Of a stretch of DNA of 26,960 nt, positions 8,563 through 16,632 are shown one piece after another. Position 1 is the stretch's first letter. Each line of letters begins with the position of its first letter. The position numbers and the translations under genes are program-made. The notes below the pieces were generated by a model. It saw nothing but the letters and a program-made list of their open reading frames with translations, did not search any database and was not told where the DNA came from. Origin of the DNA: Blastocatellia bacterium (GTDB taxonomy: Bacteria > Acidobacteriota > Blastocatellia > UBA7656); assembly GCA_022615215.1 (NCBI GenBank), contig JAKEHD010000043.1, positions 1-26,960 of the forward strand. Direction: 5' to 3'.

Positions 8563-9127
8563 ATTTCAGTTCTCTTATTAAAACCCGAATTTGAACCTTG
8601 CGGTCTGACACGCTCACTTTTTCTTTTGTATCGAACGCTGTTGGGCACGTGTACGTATCTCCGGGGTAAGCAAGATCAGGTTAGGGGCGGACTGTGCTTT
8701 GCGCGAGGACAGGCGACGCCAACTCCGCCGAAACTTATACATATTTTTGCAGAGCATCAGTCGCGCACTCAATATGATTCGCATGCTGAACGAGATCGGC
8801 CTATCGACCGAAGCAAGCACCGACTGCGCTACCTGTTTACAGGGCGAGAGCATAATGGTTCAACCTACTATCATCGCATCAAGGTAAAGCGCCGCAAGCT
8901 GAACCTTGAAGAATCCAAAGAGATAATCTCAAAACAAATCACACGATAAAGACCCACTGACGGGCCTTCATCAAGGGCAGTCAAATCCTATTCAGCGGCA
9001 AAGAAGTTTGACTCCAGTATAAGAAATTCGGTGCGTGAGAAGATTATTCCATGCAAAATGGCTTTCAAAGTTGATTGTGCAGGTCTATGTCAAGAAAAAG
9101 TGGCAAGCCTCCTGTGGCTCTAAGCCA
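8563..9127. other. Intergenic stretch with no convincing gene
   Basis: These 565 bp separate two minus-strand genes. Overlapping short open frames exist on both strands between about 8614 and 8950 (79-107 codons). None has a ribosome site plus recognisable domain, and they contradict each other in frame. It may hold the promoter of the methyltransferase near 8563-8620 and a decayed gene. I see no repeat, tRNA or transposase motif. Confidence 0.4.
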
Positions 9128-9733
9128 TCAGGTCTGTTCCAACAGATACAAGTCTTCCGGGCGGTCTACGTCCTCTAATGTTTCAAGAAGAACAGGACAG
9201 ATTCCTATTCGATGTGCTATCTCCAGGGTTATTTCCAGCACATGGGATGTGCCCCAGGGAATGTCCTTAAATAACTCTGGAATTTCACGTCGAAGACCGA
9301 TCAGGTAGTATCCCCCATCTTTTGCGGGACCGATCACTACATCGTTACTCGTGAGAGCATCAAGTGCTTTTTGAAGAATTTGAACGCTGAGGCGTGGGCT
9401 ATCAGTCCCAATGATGATCACCCTGTTCATCCCGGATCGCAATGCTTCGCGGAATGCGCGAGATATACGTGCTCCCAGGTCGCCGTCACCCTGTTGTCTG
9501 AGTGTAACCGCAGAGCCGAGCCATTGCTTCATCATCTCCTTGCTTCCGCCCGTGTAATAAGCCACTACGGATACTCGATGTCGCTTTCCGAACTGCTTTA
9601 CTACGGCGAAAGTATGTTCCGCCATCTCGCGATGAAGGCGAGCTGCTCCACCCGGCCCAAGCGCGGGAATCAGCCTTGTCTTCGTTCTGCCGGATTCGGG
9701 ATACCGGGTGAAGACGATGAGCCGATCTCTCAT
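9128..9733 (-). CDS. TIGR04282-like glycosyltransferase, arsenosugar / selenodomain-associated type 1
   Basis: A 201-residue protein starting MRDRLIVFTRYPESGRTKTRLIP, the family's nucleotide-binding N-terminus related to CofC/MobA-like nucleotidyltransferases. Further motifs are IIGTDSPRLS (about residues 113-122) and GPAKDGGYYLIGL (about 143-155), which supply the acidic metal ligands and substrate loop. A longer start at 9778 is possible, but the added 15 residues are not family-like. It is the usual partner of the TIGR04283-type transferase at 7011-7784. Here it is on the opposite strand and 1.3 kb away, so the pair is split by the methyltransferase gene. Confidence 0.85.
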   Translation of the reverse strand: MRDRLIVFTRYPESGRTKTRLIPALGPGGAARLHREMAEHTFAVVKQFGKRHRVSVVAYYTGGSKEMMKQWLGSAVTLRQQGDGDLGARISRAFREALRSGMNRVIIIGTDSPRLSVQILQKALDALTSNDVVIGPAKDGGYYLIGLRREIPELFKDIPWGTSHVLEITLEIAHRIGICPVLLETLEDVDRPEDLYLLEQT

Positions 9734-10020
9734 TCTTCTGATGCGGCCATTGTAAAAAGACTTGATCTCTAAGAACATATCCGTACCCCACTCTCAGGAT
9801 ACCGGAGGCGGAAAGGGCCAAGGTCATCGAACCCCGTTTTCCAGGAAAGACCGATCGGGGCACAAGCCAGCCGGTTGCCGAAACGGGCTTCAAGCGCCAG
9901 CAATCTTGTTTCTTTGCAACTCAAAACGCAAAAGCTTCCTACAAGATCAGCATCACCACTAATGAATGGCTTATGCGAGCCGGAAACATGAAACGTCAAC
10001 CGCAACCCCCTCTCTTTTTA

Positions 10021-10050
10021 TTGACTGAAGGCATCAATGTAACGTATTCT
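10021..10050 (+). promoter_or_regulatory. Candidate sigma-70-type promoter upstream of the ECF sigma factor gene
   Basis: TTGACT at 10021-10026 and TATTCT at 10045-10050 are 18 bp apart, in the 468-bp gap between divergent genes. A second AT-rich box, TATAAT, lies at 10061-10066. About 150 bp of leader would precede the start at 10202. Confidence 0.35.
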
Positions 10051-10201
10051 AACGCCGCCTTATAATTGGGGGAAGCTCTCATGTTGGCACACCTGGGAAA
10101 GGATGCGAACATCCTTCTACTATCGTTGATACCAAAAATGTCAGCATGTACATCACTGGTAACCTGTCAGGAATTCAATCTTGAAAGAGGAGGATGTCTA
10201 T

Positions 10202-11059
10202 ATGACTCCGAAAGCAACAGGTGACTTGATTCAGCGTATTAAAGCCGGCGACAAAGAGTCGTTTTGGCATCTCGCCGAACCGCATTACAAGAGCTTATTG
10301 CTGACCGCATACTCTTTATTGCGCGATGCGGATGAAGCAGCAGAAGTCGTACAGGAAACCATGTTGAAGGCATTGAAAAACTTCGACCAGCTTAAAGACA
10401 CTGAACGCTTCCGAGCATGGCTTACGAGCATTGCAATCAATGAGGCTCGGCAGCGTATCAGAAAGCGGCACCCGGAAGTTCAGGATATGGAGGCTTCAGC
10501 GCAAGATAGCAAGGAATTCGTTCCGCGTGACTATGCCGACTGGCGAGATATTCCATCGGATGCGCTAGAAAAGAAAGAGTTCTGGGATGCAGTGCATTCC
10601 GCCCTTGAGTCACTGAGCCCGATCTGCCGCGAGGTCTTTGTCTTGCGCGACATTCAGCACTTCACCATATCGGAAGCAGCCAGGATCCTCGATATTCCCG
10701 AAGCGAATGTCAGTCTAAGGCTTCACCGGGCGAGGCTACAAATGCGCGAGCTTCTGACCCCGCTTTTCCGCGATCCGGTTTCTCCCTGGATACCGCTTGT
10801 AATGATGGCCGATATGCCGGCGATGATGCTTCATAGAGTTGTGAGATGCAAAACTGCTATAAGAGAGCTATCTAAATACATCGATTCGCAGTTGGATCCA
10901 ACTCTCCGGAATAAGATCGAAAACCACCTGAAATATTGCCGACGGTGCAAAATCCTTTTGGATACTACGCGTAAGCTTCTTTATATCGTGGCTGACGAAA
11001 GGGTCTTCCTTCCGCCATTCACTTCCAATCTTACGGATTGGCGAGGATTCCAGGAGTGA
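10202..11059 (+). CDS. ECF-type RNA polymerase sigma factor with C-terminal anti-sigma-like zinc finger
   Basis: A 285-residue protein. GAGGAGG at 10187-10193 lies 8 nt before the ATG, which decides this start over the TTG at 10181. Region 2 spans about residues 8-90 (DADEAAEVVQETMLKALKNFD, RFRAWLTSIAIN). Region 4 spans about 130-185 (LESLSPICREVFVLRDIQ, then the helix-turn-helix ISEAARILDIPEANVSLRLHRAR). It continues into a ~95-residue tail with C216, H242, C246 and C249, which is the zinc anti-sigma (ZAS-like) pattern normally found on a separate anti-sigma protein. The fused finger suggests self-contained or redox/metal-responsive control. No membrane helix is present. Confidence 0.88.
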   Translation: MTPKATGDLIQRIKAGDKESFWHLAEPHYKSLLLTAYSLLRDADEAAEVVQETMLKALKNFDQLKDTERFRAWLTSIAINEARQRIRKRHPEVQDMEASAQDSKEFVPRDYADWRDIPSDALEKKEFWDAVHSALESLSPICREVFVLRDIQHFTISEAARILDIPEANVSLRLHRARLQMRELLTPLFRDPVSPWIPLVMMADMPAMMLHRVVRCKTAIRELSKYIDSQLDPTLRNKIENHLKYCRRCKILLDTTRKLLYIVADERVFLPPFTSNLTDWRGFQE

Positions 11060-11437
11060 TTTACATGAGTATGAACCAGAGTGGATCCCTCCACAGTTGA
11101 AGTGTTTTACGAAAAATCAGCACACAACTGATGTTTAGAGTCCATGCCATAGTGTGATCGAGCAATCCTGTTTGTACTCAAAACCATTGCCGATGTCCAA
11201 AACCTGTGCGGTCTGAATCAGTCACTATAATCTCTAAAGCCGATAGGTTTTCACATCGGATCGTAGTCTTATGTATTACCAATGCTCACGAATTCGAGAA
11301 AGTCACTGAATTTTCGCGCGAAAAGAGGGTGATTCCACGAGCAAGCTTGGAATAAATTCTCTAAAGAAACAATTTACGTTAGTGGGTGGCAGTGGTTGAC
11401 CCAATACAAACTGATTCACAAGGATCGGATATTAAGA
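11060..11437. other. Intergenic region between the sigma factor and its zinc-finger paralogue
   Basis: No gene is seen in these 378 bp. A small hairpin, GTGGA-TCCC-TCCAC, lies about 30 bp after the sigma factor stop and has no T-tract. The rest is AT-rich and may hold the promoter of the downstream small gene. Confidence 0.3.
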
Positions 11438-11716
11438 ATGCGCCGAAGACGCCGACCTGGGGGTATAAGCTGCAAGAAGATCGTTCGGGAATTGACTAAT
11501 TATATGGAGGGGCTATCGGATGCGTCTTTGAACATCAAGATAGAAAAGCATATCGAGCAATGTCACAAGTGTCGAAATTTGTTAGAAACTACCCAAAAGA
11601 TGCTTCAACTCGTTGGAGACGAAGACGCTTTCCTGAAAGCTTTTGAGAAGCATACGAAAACAGAACCGGAAGTGCCTTCGCAAACTGAAAAGAAATATTG
11701 CACGAAGAAGAAATAG
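11438..11716 (+). CDS. Small zinc-finger (anti-sigma-like) protein, paralogue of the sigma factor tail
   Basis: A 92-residue soluble protein. C12, H38, C42 and C45 show the same spacing (C-x25-H-x3-C-x2-C) as the tail of the sigma factor upstream. The surrounding residues also match (CKKIVRELTNYMEG versus CKTAIRELSKYIDS, and LLETTQKMLQLVGDEDAF versus LLDTTRKLLYIVADERVF). It therefore looks like a duplicate of that domain. The tail is Lys-rich and has no membrane helix, unlike classical anti-sigma factors. The start is uncertain: a TTG at 11396 would add 14 residues. A role in modulating the adjacent sigma factor is inferred. Confidence 0.65.
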   Translation: MRRRRRPGGISCKKIVRELTNYMEGLSDASLNIKIEKHIEQCHKCRNLLETTQKMLQLVGDEDAFLKAFEKHTKTEPEVPSQTEKKYCTKKK

Positions 11717-12135
11717 TTTGAGATACCTTCTCGCAATCCGTCGCTCGATCTTCATTCGATATACCCCGCGCTTTACCCAAGCTTTCATCCATCGCAGGCC
11801 CTTTTGTTAAGTGACGGTCCCGCCGTTCTGCTACACGGGCAAGAAACTTGATACAGATCATCGTCGAGCATCGGAATTACCTATTTGAGTTGCAAGCGGC
11901 GCTCTCATTACAATTGGCGAGGTTGATTCAGCATCCAATCTCGAACAGTTATCTTGAAGTAGCCGGGTGAGGGATCGGATAAAAATGATTTCACCGATAG
12001 ACGGCAATGCGGATTTCTTTTACAGGAGGTGGACTGAGAAGGCGGCAGAATGGCAGGCTGCTTTCTTGATTGGATTGCCTGCTCGAAAATCGACAGTCAG
12101 ACAAGGAAGATTTCCTTATATCTATGGAGGTTGAC
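11717..12135. other. Intergenic region before the transglutaminase gene
   Basis: No supported gene or repeat is seen in these 419 bp. A frame open from 12070 joins the transglutaminase but lacks a ribosome site and signal-peptide logic, so I treat it as leader. Confidence 0.3.
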
Positions 12136-13242
12136 GTGAAACGAATGGTTTATCTTTTTCTGGTTCTCGTTCTTTGCTTCGATTTTTCCAATGCTCAAGA
12201 CGGCATGCAGAAATCCGCGAGCTTCGACGCCCGGCATGAGTTGAAGGTCATGGTGCCGGAGGGGGCAAAAAAGTTGCGCGTATGGATGACTGTTCCGCAG
12301 GATGCTCCGCAACAACGGGTCACGGGTTTTAGAGTTGTATCGCCTTTTGCGTATCGTATCGAACGCGATAAAACAGAAGGGTCCAAATTCCTTTATGTGG
12401 AGGCTGTCGCGCCGACGGCAAGGGAATTCACCATCGTCACTACCTTCAGGGTCACGCGAGAGGAAGTCCGCAACCGTTTGAATCCGGCAAATGCAAAACC
12501 CCTTTCACAATCCGAGCGGAAGGATCTGGCCCGCTACCTTGAGTCGAATACCTACATCATCATCGATGACCGCATACGCGACCTCGCAAAACAGATCGTC
12601 GGCGATGAGAAAAATCCTCTCATGGCTGCTCGTAAAATCTACGATTACGTCCTCAACTATGCGGAATACTGGGTCGTCGACCCTGCCAATAAGAAGGCAT
12701 CGCCGGTCGGCAGCGCCGAATACTGTCTGACCACGAGGACCGGCAACTGCACGGATTTTCAATCCTTGTGGATTTCAATCGCAAGGGCGGCTGGAATTCC
12801 TTCGCGCATAGTTTATGGCTCGTTCTTCAAGAAGGAATTGGACGGAAAGGATGTCGATCAAAGCTATCATTGCTGGACTGAGTTTTACGTATCGGGCCTG
12901 GGATGGATACCTCAAGACGTGGCTGTGGCGGACCTGTTCGCGGAGGAGATCGAATTGAATGAGGCGAATACCGCGCTCGTCCAGCGCACGACCCCTGCGG
13001 GTTACTTCGGCAAGGATGTCAAGCAGGTCGACTACTACTTCGGCAACCTGGAAGAGCGCCGCATCACCTGGTCCACAGGGCGAGACATCATCCTTGCACC
13101 CAGGCAGGAAGGCCCGCCGATCAATGCAATCCCCAAGGCTTATGTTGAAATCGACGGACAGGTTGCGAAAGAAGGCGCGAATGGGAATTGGGTGCGGAAG
13201 CTGACCTACGTGGAAGTCAGAAACCGAGTTGACTCCAGATGA
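12136..13242 (+). CDS. Exported transglutaminase-like cysteine protease-fold protein
   Basis: A 368-residue protein. I chose the GTG at 12136 because TGGAGG lies 5 nt upstream and a clean signal peptide follows (MKRMVYLFLVLVLCFDFSNA). An N-terminal beta-rich domain (~25-110) precedes the transglutaminase core. The catalytic triad is visible as C205 (RTGNCTDF), H245 (SYHCWTEFY) and D261 (WIPQDVAVAD). Family members cleave or cross-link peptides, or act as peptidases in the periplasm. The gene is followed at once by a strong hairpin and stands apart from the copper genes. Confidence 0.85.
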   Translation: MKRMVYLFLVLVLCFDFSNAQDGMQKSASFDARHELKVMVPEGAKKLRVWMTVPQDAPQQRVTGFRVVSPFAYRIERDKTEGSKFLYVEAVAPTAREFTIVTTFRVTREEVRNRLNPANAKPLSQSERKDLARYLESNTYIIIDDRIRDLAKQIVGDEKNPLMAARKIYDYVLNYAEYWVVDPANKKASPVGSAEYCLTTRTGNCTDFQSLWISIARAAGIPSRIVYGSFFKKELDGKDVDQSYHCWTEFYVSGLGWIPQDVAVADLFAEEIELNEANTALVQRTTPAGYFGKDVKQVDYYFGNLEERRITWSTGRDIILAPRQEGPPINAIPKAYVEIDGQVAKEGANGNWVRKLTYVEVRNRVDSR

Positions 13243-13281
13243 GCGAAGACCCGGAGATGAAATCTTCCGGGACTTTCGCTC
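13241..13281 (+). terminator. Long stem-loop directly after the transglutaminase stop
   Basis: GAGCGAA (13241-13247) pairs with TTCGCTC (13275-13281), and inside it CCCGGA pairs with TCCGGG, giving a two-part stem of at least 13 bp around an AT-rich loop. It begins within the stop codon. No T-tract follows, so it is terminator-like or an mRNA-end stabiliser. Confidence 0.5.
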
Positions 13282-13329
13282 AGTCCATAGCCTTGCGATC
13301 CTTGAGGCCCGTTTGTGTGCTTGATCCTG

Positions 13330-13521
13330 ATGTCAAAAGAACAGATCAATCCCGATTTCATCATCGATCTCGAAGAGATGGGGTGCGGCGATCTGGTCAT
13401 CGCCTTCATTAAGGCGATGCGGCCACTTGAGGTCGGCCAGATACTAAAGGCGCGGGCGCTCGATAAAGGCGCGGCTGCCGATATCCCCGCCTGGTGCAAT
13501 ATGAGAATGACAAAGAACTGA
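13330..13521 (+). CDS. TusA/SirA-like small protein, possibly truncated
   Basis: A 63-residue product. IIDLEEMGCGDLVIAFIKAM followed by PLEVGQILKARALDKGAAADIPAW matches the TusA-like alpha/beta fold, in which a Cys near the start of helix 1 (here the Cys in MGCGD) carries sulfur or selenium. The usual CPxP is replaced by CGD, as in the divergent TusA group. The protein stops soon after AWCNMRMTKN, so the last beta strand normally present is missing; a second stop follows two codons later. It is either a short variant or a slightly decayed gene. The ribosome site is poor. Confidence 0.55.
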   Translation: MSKEQINPDFIIDLEEMGCGDLVIAFIKAMRPLEVGQILKARALDKGAAADIPAWCNMRMTKN

Positions 13522-14002
13522 ACTTGATAAGACCGGTCAGGCCAGGGTTTCAGCACTCTGTTGCGCGGCAAGCTGATCTACAGGCACATTCTACCCACCC
13601 GGATGAAAAAATATTTTTGATACCATGAAAGATTTTTTGGATTGAAGCATCTCTATTGATGGCACTCGTTGTTATAGGTGTCGCCTATAGATGCTTAATC
13701 CTCACTACGGGTTTTCTTTAGTTGAGTAGTAGTGTGTCCAAGTACAGTACGCAGTAAATACGCAGCAGGTTGTAACGTCACGTAATATCAGGCTAAACGG
13801 AGATGGAGCAAAGCTTTAGATCTCCAGCCACAGGTTCCGAACCCGTCGAGGATTTGCTGCGCACGGTGCTAAGTAGCTTATAAAAGTATGTCTAAGTAGT
13901 CGGAGTGAAGGCAAAAATCTTCTCTGAAGGTTGTTTGTCCCATTCCCGACTGTGGTATGTGTCGAGTGCGGTTTCAAAACGCCAAGAATCCTGGAGGATG
14001 AA
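13522..14002. promoter_or_regulatory. Leader region of the copper-oxidase operon, with a palindrome
   Basis: These 481 bp hold no supported gene. At 13673-13689, TATAGG-TGTCG-CCTATA is a perfect 6-5-6 inverted repeat that could be an operator. At about 13799-13825, GGAGAT and ATCTCC flank a possible hairpin. This is the expected place for the promoter of the multicopper oxidase group. Confidence 0.35.
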
Positions 14003-15805
14003 ATGTACTTTACTGTTTCAGGTGAAAAGATTTCCAGGGCGCGCTACAAGCAGTTGGTTAATGCGCAGAAGAACAGGCGAGAGCTTATCGCTGCGCAGCT
14101 TGGGCGTCGCGACTTCCTCAACATGGGGCTACTGACCGGTGCTGGGTATCTTGTCGCTAAGTCAGGGCTTAGCGTCCATGCCGAATCCTTCATGCACCGA
14201 GGTCAGCCCGCCAGTCCGCCAGTGAGGCCATTTATCGAGCCTCTTCCTATAATGCCAATCAAAAAGAAGGTGCCGCCGGGTCGGCTAAGACCCCGGCCAC
14301 GAGTCAATCCCAACACAGCCGCCGGGGAAGGACGAACTATTCCCCATCAGGCTTTCAACATATTCCGCCCCAAAGTGTTTTATGAAGTTCATCAAAGAGC
14401 GACCCAGGTCAGTGTCTCTCCCGACCTTCCGATTCAGACCCTTTGGGGATTTGACGGGGTTGTGCCCGGCCCAACTTACGTCGCCGAGTACGGAGAACCC
14501 GTCCTTGTTCGGAACTTCAACGACCTGCCGCCCTTAGGACAAAACGGCGGGTTCGGTCTTCCTTCGGTAACAACGCATCTCCACAACGGTCACACCCCTT
14601 CGGAAAGTGATGGCGGTCCATGCATGTTCTTCGAAAGGGGACAATGGTATGACCAGCATTATCCCAACGTGCTTGCCGGCATCCTCTCTACGCATCCGGG
14701 GCATGGCGATATCAATGAAGCGATGAGTACGTTGTGGTATCACGATCATCGGGTGGATTTTACGGCGCAAAGCACCTACAAGGGGCTCGTCGGATTCTAC
14801 CTGTTGTTCAATGAATTCGACACCGGGAAAGAGAACAAGGGGTTCCATTTGCCGAACTTCCCCGAGTATGACATCCCTCTCGTCTTTGCCGACAAGGTTT
14901 TTGATGAAGATGGAATTTTGTTCTTCGACCTCTTCAATCTGGACGGCATCATAGGCGATACGTTCACGGTCAACGGCGTAGTGCAGCCCTTCTTCGAAGT
15001 GGAGCCGCGCAGGTATCGCTTCCGCCTGTTGGATGTCGGTCCTTCACGGTTCTTCGATTTCTTCCTCACGGATCTTGATGATCTTAACAAACACAACCCG
15101 TTCTGGGTGATTGCCAACGACGGCAACCTTTTGCCCAAGCCGGTGCAGGTCGAAAATGTGAGAATCGGTGTGGCCGAGCGCGTGGATGTGATCATAGACT
15201 TCAGGGAGTTTCGCGGTAAGTCGGTTTACCTTGAGAATCGCGTGCTCCAAGTCGACGGTCGCGGACCTACGGGCACGATTCTGCCTGCGGGACAGGGCAA
15301 CCTGCTCATGCGCTTCGATGTAAGCAGTCGCCCGGTTCATGATCGCAGTGTCGACCCCGATACGATGCCTAGTTTCTACGCTCTGCCGGACACGACCGCA
15401 CAGCCGAGGATCGTTCGCACCTTCAAGTTCGACCGATTGAACGGACAATGGTCCATCAACGGCCAGTTCGTGAGTTGTGAAGACAACCGCGTCCGCATCA
15501 AGAAGAACAGCGTCGAGCACTGGGTTTTGCAGAACCTGTCGGGCGACTGGCAGCATCCGATTCACATTCACCTCGAAGAGCACCAGATTCTCTCCCGCCA
15601 GCGACTTCCGGTCGACCCCGTAGAAAGAGGGCGAAAAGACGTGACCCGTCTGACAGAGAACGAGGTGGTCAATCTGTTCTTCCGCTTCCGCGATTTCACA
15701 GGAACCTACCCGCTGCATTGTCACAACACGGTCCACGAAGACCACGCGATGATGCTTTTGTGGGAAGTGGTCGAGGAGGGTGAAGACAACAACATAGTGC
15801 CATAG
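14003..15805 (+). CDS. Multicopper oxidase (exported, Tat-type leader)
   Basis: A 600-residue cupredoxin-domain oxidase. The ATG at 14003 follows GGAGG (13993-13997). A twin-arginine-like leader sits about 30 residues in (GRRDFLNMGLLTGAGYLVAKSG), preceded by a hydrophilic N-region. All four copper-ligand blocks are present: THLHNGH and WYHDHRVDF in domain 1, HPIHIHLEEHQ and LHCHNTVHEDHAMM in the last domain, giving the type 1, 2 and 3 sites. A Pro-rich linker follows the leader. Such enzymes oxidise Cu(I), Mn(II), phenolics or metalloids in the periplasm; the substrate cannot be told. It is followed 35 bp later by an SCO-type copper chaperone, its likely metallation partner. Confidence 0.92.
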   Translation: MYFTVSGEKISRARYKQLVNAQKNRRELIAAQLGRRDFLNMGLLTGAGYLVAKSGLSVHAESFMHRGQPASPPVRPFIEPLPIMPIKKKVPPGRLRPRPRVNPNTAAGEGRTIPHQAFNIFRPKVFYEVHQRATQVSVSPDLPIQTLWGFDGVVPGPTYVAEYGEPVLVRNFNDLPPLGQNGGFGLPSVTTHLHNGHTPSESDGGPCMFFERGQWYDQHYPNVLAGILSTHPGHGDINEAMSTLWYHDHRVDFTAQSTYKGLVGFYLLFNEFDTGKENKGFHLPNFPEYDIPLVFADKVFDEDGILFFDLFNLDGIIGDTFTVNGVVQPFFEVEPRRYRFRLLDVGPSRFFDFFLTDLDDLNKHNPFWVIANDGNLLPKPVQVENVRIGVAERVDVIIDFREFRGKSVYLENRVLQVDGRGPTGTILPAGQGNLLMRFDVSSRPVHDRSVDPDTMPSFYALPDTTAQPRIVRTFKFDRLNGQWSINGQFVSCEDNRVRIKKNSVEHWVLQNLSGDWQHPIHIHLEEHQILSRQRLPVDPVERGRKDVTRLTENEVVNLFFRFRDFTGTYPLHCHNTVHEDHAMMLLWEVVEEGEDNNIVP

Positions 15806-15840
15806 GCCCGCAGCCAGGCACAGATCAAAGGAGTCAAGAT

Positions 15841-16506
15841 ATGGTGAATCAAACAAGAAGAAAACTGCTCGCGCTTCCCCTTATCGCTCCCTTTGCCGGC
15901 GGGATTCTGGCAAATGCATTTCACTCACCGAGCGCGCCTGACAATATCAATGATAAAGCATCGCTTGCGGCGCGCGAGAAGATCAGGAAGCGGTTCTTTC
16001 CCAATGTCGCTCTTCGCACTCACGAAGACAAGGAGGTCAGGTTCTATGATGATCTGATCAAGGGAAAGGTCGTTATGATCAACGTGATGTATGCGGAATG
16101 TGAAGGGATATGCCCGGGCGTTACGGCAAATCTGGTCAAAGTCCAGAAACTACTTGGGGACCGTGTAGGGCGGGATGTCTTTATGTACTCGATGACTCTC
16201 AAGCCGGAAACGGACACGACCGAGGTTCTCAGGCATTACATGAAAATGTATGGCGTCGGGCCGGGCTGGACCTATCTGACCGGAAAGCCTGAAGATGTCG
16301 AGTTGCTGCGCCAGAAGCTGGGATTTACCAATCTCGATCCCGAGCTGGACGAGGATAGCTCCCAGCACATTGGTAACGTTCGCTATGGCAATGAGCCGTT
16401 CATGCTGTGGGCAGCCTGCCCGGCGCAGGTCAGTGCGACCTGGATTTACGAATCGGTCTCCTGGGTGATGCAGCCAGGGCAGAATCGGGCAAAGTCTAAG
16501 GTCTGA
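15841..16506 (+). CDS. SCO1/SenC family copper chaperone / thioredoxin-fold protein
   Basis: A 221-residue protein with an N-terminal leader (TRRKLLALPLIAPFAGGIL) and an SCO domain. The Cu-binding C87-x3-C91 in AECEGICPG and the distal His H176 (SSQHIGNVRYGN) are all present. SCO proteins deliver copper to, or reduce cysteines of, copper enzymes outside the membrane. Placement between the multicopper oxidase and a probable selenoprotein suggests a joint copper/redox function. GGAG sits about 7 nt before the ATG. Confidence 0.9.
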   Translation: MVNQTRRKLLALPLIAPFAGGILANAFHSPSAPDNINDKASLAAREKIRKRFFPNVALRTHEDKEVRFYDDLIKGKVVMINVMYAECEGICPGVTANLVKVQKLLGDRVGRDVFMYSMTLKPETDTTEVLRHYMKMYGVGPGWTYLTGKPEDVELLRQKLGFTNLDPELDEDSSQHIGNVRYGNEPFMLWAACPAQVSATWIYESVSWVMQPGQNRAKSKV

Positions 16507-16521
16507 GCGGAGTTCTCAAGA

Positions 16522-16575
16522 GGAAGACGAAGGGCATTACTCTATCGGGTATTACTCTATCTTTTTCCTCAAGCT
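16522..16575. repeat. Fragment duplicated from the start of the solute-binding protein gene
   Basis: GAAGACGAAGGGCATTACTC followed by TATTACTCTATCTTTTTCC and TCAAGC closely repeats 17811-17849, which codes for the residues KKDEGYYSIFFPQA of the solute-binding protein. Here the TATTACTCTAT part is itself doubled and no reading frame is preserved. It looks like a small duplication or recombination scar. Confidence 0.6.
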
Positions 16576-16632
16576 GAGAGCCAACACTCGGCTTTCAACG
16601 AGTGGATTCAATCCAGAAGGAGAAGACATAAG

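Noticed and set aside
9060..9130. Read-through of the UGA ending the TIGR04282-like glycosyltransferase, giving a short extra tail
   Set aside because: The protein is already of full family length at the UGA, the tail is short and not family-like, and the nearest small hairpin is too close (about 13 nt).
11396..11437. Upstream TTG start for the small zinc-finger protein
   Set aside because: No ribosome site precedes it and the added residues are not part of the conserved finger; the ATG at 11438 is kept, with uncertainty noted.
15044..15856. Long minus-strand open frame (270 codons) antisense to the multicopper oxidase
   Set aside because: It is a shadow of the oxidase, whose copper motifs prove the plus strand coding; the antisense product has no recognisable domain or ribosome site.
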